Shown here: one piece after another, positions 60,172 through 64,000 of the stretch
How the letters are laid out: every line of letters begins with the position of its first letter
How positions within the stretch are numbered: position 1 is the stretch's first letter
Assembly (NCBI RefSeq): GCF_003182195.1
Contig: NZ_QGTM01000003.1
Location: 167,847 to 231,846 of the forward strand
DNA from: Halomonas sp. A11-A
GTDB taxonomy: Bacteria > Pseudomonadota > Gammaproteobacteria > Pseudomonadales > Halomonadaceae
Direction of reading: 5' to 3'
DNA length: 64,000 nucleotides
Notes under the pieces: model-generated
The model's input: only the letters and a program-made list of their open reading frames with translations
What the model was told of the DNA's origin: nothing
Databases searched by the model: none
Program-made: the position numbers and the translations under genes

Positions 60172-61064
60172 CCGTGGCCCCGCAGAGCACGCCCACGGCG
60201 AACGAAAGTCGCCCCGAGAGCTGGCACGCCGCCCTGCATCGCCTGCAGCGCGACGGCGCCCCCCACGCCCTGGCCACCCAGGTGACTAGCGCCGGCTCCA
60301 CGCCCCGGGAGCCCGGGGCGAGGATGGTGATCACCCCGGATGCCGTCTTCGACACCCTGGGCGGCGGCACCTTCGAGTACCAGGTGATCGAGGCCGCCCG
60401 GGCGCGGCTCGTAGGCAACGATGGCCGTCCCGAGGGGGGCATCAGCCTCGAGGCCTTCTCCCTGGGCGGGCGCAGCGGCCAGTGCTGCGGCGGCTTCGTC
60501 AACGTGCTGATCGAGGTCTTCCCGGGCAGCGCCACCACCCTGGCGCTGTTCGGTGCCGGCCACGTGGGCACCGAACTCGTGCGCCTGGCCGCCCCGCTGC
60601 CCTGGCAGGTGCGCTGGCACGACAGCCGGGAGGCGATCTTCCCCGACTGGGCGGCAGAGCAGCCGCGGCTAGCCTGCCGCCACGCCCCCGACCCGGTCGC
60701 TGCCGTGGCCGCGCTACCGCCGGGCGCCCATGCCCTGGTGCTGACCCACGACCACGCTGAGGATCTCGCCCTGGTGGATGCCCTGCTCGCCCGTGGCGAC
60801 GTCGCCTCCCTCGGCCTGATCGGCTCGGGAAGCAAGTGGGCCAGCTTTCGCTCGCGGCTGGGCAAGGCCGGTCATGACGAGGCCGCACTTGCCCGGGTGC
60901 GCTGCCCCATCGGCATGGCGGCAGGTGGCACCGGGGGCGACAAGACCCCCTACGCCATTGCGCTTGCCACCCTCGCCGAGCTTCTGCCGCTGACGGCAAG
61001 CGTCGAACGCCCCGACCAGCGTGGCCTGGATCCTGCCGAGCTGCGCCACCTGTTTCAATCATGA
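60168..61064 (+). CDS. xdhC: Xanthine dehydrogenase accessory protein XdhC
   Basis: Binds and sulfurates the molybdenum cofactor before insertion into XdhB. The 298-residue protein shows HRLQRDGAPHALATQV, CCGGFVNVLIEVF (cysteine pair) and a C-terminal Rossmann fold LFGAGHVGTELVRLAA with LTHDHAEDLALVDALL and GLIGSGSKWASFRSRL. It starts with GTG overlapping the xdhB stop (GTGA). Confidence 0.93.
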   Translation: MTVAPQSTPTANESRPESWHAALHRLQRDGAPHALATQVTSAGSTPREPGARMVITPDAVFDTLGGGTFEYQVIEAARARLVGNDGRPEGGISLEAFSLGGRSGQCCGGFVNVLIEVFPGSATTLALFGAGHVGTELVRLAAPLPWQVRWHDSREAIFPDWAAEQPRLACRHAPDPVAAVAALPPGAHALVLTHDHAEDLALVDALLARGDVASLGLIGSGSKWASFRSRLGKAGHDEAALARVRCPIGMAAGGTGGDKTPYAIALATLAELLPLTASVERPDQRGLDPAELRHLFQS

Positions 61065-61077
61065 GCCCCTGACCACA

Positions 61078-62394
61078 ATGACGATGAACGACTCGCGCCT
61101 GCTGCGCGCCGAACTGCTGAGCTTCGATGCCGACCCCGGCGACGCCGATACCCCCGCCCCGGGCAGCGTCACCCACCACCCGGACGGTGCCCTGTGGATC
61201 GAGAACGGTCGGATCCGGGCCATCGGCGACTACGCCACCCTGGCCCCCGAGCTGCCCCCGGGCCTCGAGGTGATCGATCACCGCGGCAAGCTGATCACCC
61301 CCGGCTTCATCGACAGCCACGTCCACTACGTGCAGCTGGAGATCATGGCCTCCTACGGACGTCAGCTGCTCGACTGGCTCAACGACTACACCTTCCCGGA
61401 GGAGCAACAGTTCGCCAGCCGCGAGCACGCAGACGCCCTCTCCGAGGCCTTCCTCGACGAGATGCTCAGGGTCGGCACCACCACCGCCCAGGTGTTCTGC
61501 TCGAGCCACCCGGTCTCGGTGGACGCCTTCTTCGCGGCGAGCCAGCGGCGCGGGCTCTGCATGCTGGCCGGCAAGGTGCTGATGGACCGCCACGCTCCCG
61601 AAGGCCTCACCGACGACACCCTGGGCGGCATCCGCGACAGCGAGCGACTGATCGGCGACTGGCACGGCAAGGGGCGGCTCGGCTACAGCCTCACCCCGCG
61701 CTTCGCGCCCACCTCCACCCGGGCCCAGCTCGACGCCACCGGCGCCATCCTGAGAAACGACCCGAGCCTCTGGCTGCAGACCCACCTGGCCGAGAACACC
61801 GGCGAGCTGGACTGGGTGGCGGAGCTCTTCCCCGGCAGCCGCGACTACCTCGCGGTCTACGAGGAATCGGGCCTGGTGGGGCCGCGCAGCACCTTCGCCC
61901 ACGGCATCCACCTGGACCAGGAGATGCGCGCACGCCTGGCCGAGCGCGGCGCCAACCTCGCCTTCTGTCCCAGCTCCAACCTCTTCCTCGGCAGCGGCCT
62001 CTTCGACCGCCAGGCGGCCCGGGAGATGGGGCTGGGCGTGACCTTCGCCAGCGACGTGGGCGGCGGCACCGACCTCTCGGGGCTTGCCACCCTGAAGGCC
62101 GCCTACCAGGTCGGCCAGCTGCGCGGCCAGCCCCTCACCGCCTGGCAGGGCTTCCATGGCCTGACCCTCGGCAACGCCCGGGCCCTCTCCTTGAGCGATC
62201 GCATCGGCCGCCTGGCGCCGGGCATGGACGCCGACTTCGTGGTGCTCGACCCCGCGGCGACCCCGCTGCTGGCGCGGCGCACCGCGCGCTGCCGCACCCT
62301 TGGTGAGACGCTCTTCGCGCTGATGATGCTGGGCGATGATCGCAGCGTGGCCGAGACCTGGGCCGGAGGGCGCCTGCAGCACCGCCGCTCCTGA
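61078..62394 (+). CDS. guaD: Guanine deaminase
   Basis: Hydrolyses guanine to xanthine, feeding xanthine dehydrogenase. The amidohydrolase zinc site is present: HVHYVQ (HxH), HLAEN, AHGIHLD and SDVGGGTDLS. PGFIDSHVHYVQLEIMASYG and LNDYTFPEEQQFA mark GuaD. Start at 61078 or 61084, 13 bases past xdhC; 438 residues. A hairpin terminator follows. Confidence 0.95.
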   Translation: MTMNDSRLLRAELLSFDADPGDADTPAPGSVTHHPDGALWIENGRIRAIGDYATLAPELPPGLEVIDHRGKLITPGFIDSHVHYVQLEIMASYGRQLLDWLNDYTFPEEQQFASREHADALSEAFLDEMLRVGTTTAQVFCSSHPVSVDAFFAASQRRGLCMLAGKVLMDRHAPEGLTDDTLGGIRDSERLIGDWHGKGRLGYSLTPRFAPTSTRAQLDATGAILRNDPSLWLQTHLAENTGELDWVAELFPGSRDYLAVYEESGLVGPRSTFAHGIHLDQEMRARLAERGANLAFCPSSNLFLGSGLFDRQAAREMGLGVTFASDVGGGTDLSGLATLKAAYQVGQLRGQPLTAWQGFHGLTLGNARALSLSDRIGRLAPGMDADFVVLDPAATPLLARRTARCRTLGETLFALMMLGDDRSVAETWAGGRLQHRRS

Positions 62395-62445
62395 GCGGGC
62401 GTGCCGCCCATTCACCATCACCACACGAAACGCACCTGACACGAC

Positions 62446-62467
62446 GGCCCTCCGCGCATGGAGGGCC
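62446..62467 (+). terminator. Hairpin after guaD
   Basis: GGCCCTCC-N6-GGAGGGCC perfect stem, 52 bases past the guaD stop, without a T run; likely ends the xdh-guaD transcript and isolates the permease, which has its own operator. Confidence 0.55.
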
Positions 62468-62497
62468 ATCGCCAGCGGGCCAACTGCGGCCCATAGC

Positions 62498-62511
62498 TGA
62501 CCATATGGTCA
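62498..62511 (+). promoter_or_regulatory. RutR-type operator before the purine permease
   Basis: Perfect palindrome TGACCA-TA-TGGTCA, 27 bases before the permease start. Same half-sites as the xdhA operator, so the permease is likely in the same regulon. Confidence 0.75.
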
Positions 62512-62538
62512 GAAACCCACAACAACAACGGGGTTCTC

Positions 62539-63909
62539 ATGGACACCAACAATGCCTCCCTGTCAGGCGAGTCACTCAAGCCGACATCGTCAACGGAAGG
62601 ACACTGGCTCGACCGCTACTTCGGGGTGAGCCGCCGCGGCTCCACCCTGCGCACCGAGGTGCTGGCCGGCATGGCCACCTTCCTTGCCTCGATGTACATC
62701 ATCGTGGTCAACCCGGCGATCCTCTCCGACGCCGGCATTCCCTTCTCCGCCGCCCTCTCGGCCACGGTCCTGATCAGCTTCATGAGCAGCCTGGCCATGG
62801 GGCTCTATGCCCGCAACCCCATCCTGGTGGCCCCCGGCATGGGCATGAACGCCCTGTTCACCTACACCCTGGTGCAGGGTGCGGGGCTCTCCTGGGAGGT
62901 GGCGCTGGGCTGCGTGTTCTGGTCAGGCGTGATGTTCGCGATCCTGGCCATGTTCAACGTGCGAAAGGCGATCATTGAGGCGATTCCGCCCTCGCTGCGC
63001 TATGCCATCACCTGCGGCATCGGACTCTTCATCACCTTCATCGGCCTGAAGAACGCCGGCTTCATCGTCGGCAGCGACGCCACCCTGGTCACACTCGGCA
63101 GCTTCGACCCGGCGCTGGGGATCTTCTTCCTGGGCATGATGGCCACCGCCATCCTGGTGATCCTGCGCTTCAACGGCGCCCTGATCCTGGGGATCGCGCT
63201 CACCACCCTGCTGGCCACGCCCATGGGGCGCCTGTGGGGCGGCGAGGTGATGGTGGAGTGGAGCGGGCTGGCCGCCTGGCCCGACTTCAGCGCGGTGATG
63301 CAGGTGGACATCTGGGGCGCCCTCAAGGTCGCCTACCTGCCCTTCATCTTCGTGATGCTCTTCACCAACTTCTTCGATGCGCTCTCCTGCTTCATGGCGC
63401 TGTCGGAGTCGGCGGACCTCAAGGACAAGGACGGCAACCCCCGCAACCTCAAGCGCTCCATGACGGTGGACGCCTTCGCCTCGATGATCGCCGCACCGCT
63501 GGGCACCAGTGCGGCCCAGACCTTCATCGAATCCGGCGCGGGCGTGGCCCAGGGCGGGCGCACGGGGCTGGTGGCGGTGGTGATCGCCCTGCTCTTCCTG
63601 CCCTTCCTGTTCCTCTCGCCGCTGCTCTCGCTGGTGCCGAGCATCGCCACGGCGCCGGCCCTGGTGCTGGTGGGGCTCTTCATGCTCTCGCCCATCGGCA
63701 AGATCGACTGGAATCGCTATGACGAGGCCTTCCCGGCCTTCCTGGCGATCATCCTGATGCCGCTGACCTACTCGATCACCCTGGGGATCGCCTTCGGCTT
63801 CCTCAGCTTCGTGCTGATCAAGGTGTTCACCGGCCGGATGCAGGCGATCCGCCCCGCCATGTGGATCTCGGCGGCGCTGAGCGTGGTGATGCTCGCCACG
63901 ACCCACTAG
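62539..63909 (+). CDS. NCS2-family purine permease (AzgA-like)
   Basis: A 456-residue inner-membrane importer with about 12-14 helices, of the AzgA/GhxP-like branch for adenine, guanine or hypoxanthine. Typical elements are RTEVLAGMATFLASMYIIVVNP, APGMGMNALFTY, LRYAITCGIGLFITFIGLKNAG (parts cited), FFDALSCFMALSE and SAAQTFIESGAGVAQGGRTGLVAV. It follows guaD by 144 bases and probably supplies the purines degraded by the operon. Confidence 0.92.
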   Translation: MDTNNASLSGESLKPTSSTEGHWLDRYFGVSRRGSTLRTEVLAGMATFLASMYIIVVNPAILSDAGIPFSAALSATVLISFMSSLAMGLYARNPILVAPGMGMNALFTYTLVQGAGLSWEVALGCVFWSGVMFAILAMFNVRKAIIEAIPPSLRYAITCGIGLFITFIGLKNAGFIVGSDATLVTLGSFDPALGIFFLGMMATAILVILRFNGALILGIALTTLLATPMGRLWGGEVMVEWSGLAAWPDFSAVMQVDIWGALKVAYLPFIFVMLFTNFFDALSCFMALSESADLKDKDGNPRNLKRSMTVDAFASMIAAPLGTSAAQTFIESGAGVAQGGRTGLVAVVIALLFLPFLFLSPLLSLVPSIATAPALVLVGLFMLSPIGKIDWNRYDEAFPAFLAIILMPLTYSITLGIAFGFLSFVLIKVFTGRMQAIRPAMWISAALSVVMLATTH

Positions 63910-64000
63910 CCCGGATTTCTCATAGTGCTCCAACAACCTTCGCAGACCAAGCCTGGTAGTGCCAGATCCGAGTGGTCATGGTCGAAGTTGGCGATTATTT
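63910..64000. other. Intergenic DNA at the right edge
   Basis: Ninety-one bases after the permease. CCCGGATTTCTCATAG at 63911-63926 could be the end of an insertion element, but neither a matching end nor a transposase is inside the window. No gene is seen. Confidence 0.3.

Noticed and set aside
1..64000. CRISPR arrays, rRNA genes, prophage or replication origin
   Set aside because: No spaced direct repeat array, rRNA sequence, phage structural gene or DnaA-box cluster was seen.

Overview
The window is high-GC, almost fully coding chromosomal DNA of a gammaproteobacterium. It most resembles the family Halomonadaceae (Halomonas or a close relative). This is inferred from gene content, protein character and gene order shared with enteric and pseudomonad relatives (rnhA-dnaQ-yafS-gloB-mltD; tusBCDE next to a YccA-like gene and a tRNA-Ser; yejABEF). 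No rRNA or other taxonomic marker is present. About 60 protein genes, two tRNAs, one IS200/IS605-type tnpB element and several decayed genes are supported.

Layout. 1-2.8 kb: 3' end of a formate dehydrogenase cytochrome subunit, a DUF1244 protein, moaB and moeA. 2.8-6.2 kb: acyl-carrier-protein phosphodiesterase, the TusEBCD sulfur relay, a YccA-like membrane protein, a NUDIX remnant and tRNA-Ser(UGA). 6.2-11.7 kb: yaeQ, a K+/H+ antiporter, an orphan NMT1/THI5-type binding protein, a YbfF-like esterase and a YhhQ queuosine-precursor transporter behind a likely preQ1 riboswitch. 11.7-15.3 kb: prpE-type acyl-CoA ligase with paired GntR-like operators, then the tnpB element. 15.3-22.1 kb: an ArsR-family regulator, sohB, an SCP2 protein, nudC, dnaQ, rnhA, yafS, gloB and mltD. 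22.2-27.9 kb: a complete Yej-type peptide ABC importer. 27.9-30 kb: a scarred stretch with a truncated cidA/lrgA, a DksA-like zinc-finger gene, tRNA-Pro(GGG), an L,D-transpeptidase and the tail of a RES-domain gene. 30-39.4 kb: rmuC, sodA, a four-gene Wadjet/Mks-type SMC plasmid-defence operon and an unlisted 37-residue ORF with a near-consensus promoter. 39.4-47 kb: an M48 protease, a Spy/CpxP-like protein, nfo, a GNAT acetyltransferase, a TRAP transporter, a lipoprotein, a DUF938 methyltransferase, an rluF-like remnant and ychJ. 47.2-55.3 kb: a P-type ATPase, hrpB, the arsenate-linked GAPDH-arsJ pair and a ParDE-type toxin-antitoxin. 55.3-63.9 kb: a RutR-like TetR regulator with a purine catabolic operon (xdhA, xdhB, xdhC, guaD) and an NCS2 purine permease.

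How it fits together. The molybdopterin genes at the left edge serve the kind of cofactor needed by the formate dehydrogenase at the edge and the xanthine dehydrogenase at the right. The same TGACCA-N2-TGGTCA palindrome precedes both xdhA and the purine permease, so the adjacent TetR protein probably controls guanine/xanthine uptake and breakdown as one regulon. Genome defence and conflict functions are the SMC operon, the TnpB nuclease, ParDE and a dead RES toxin. The strongest items for follow-up are the SMC operon with its C-B-A-D order, the preQ1 riboswitch, the small ORF, the two-site purine operator pair and the arsJ promoter palindrome.
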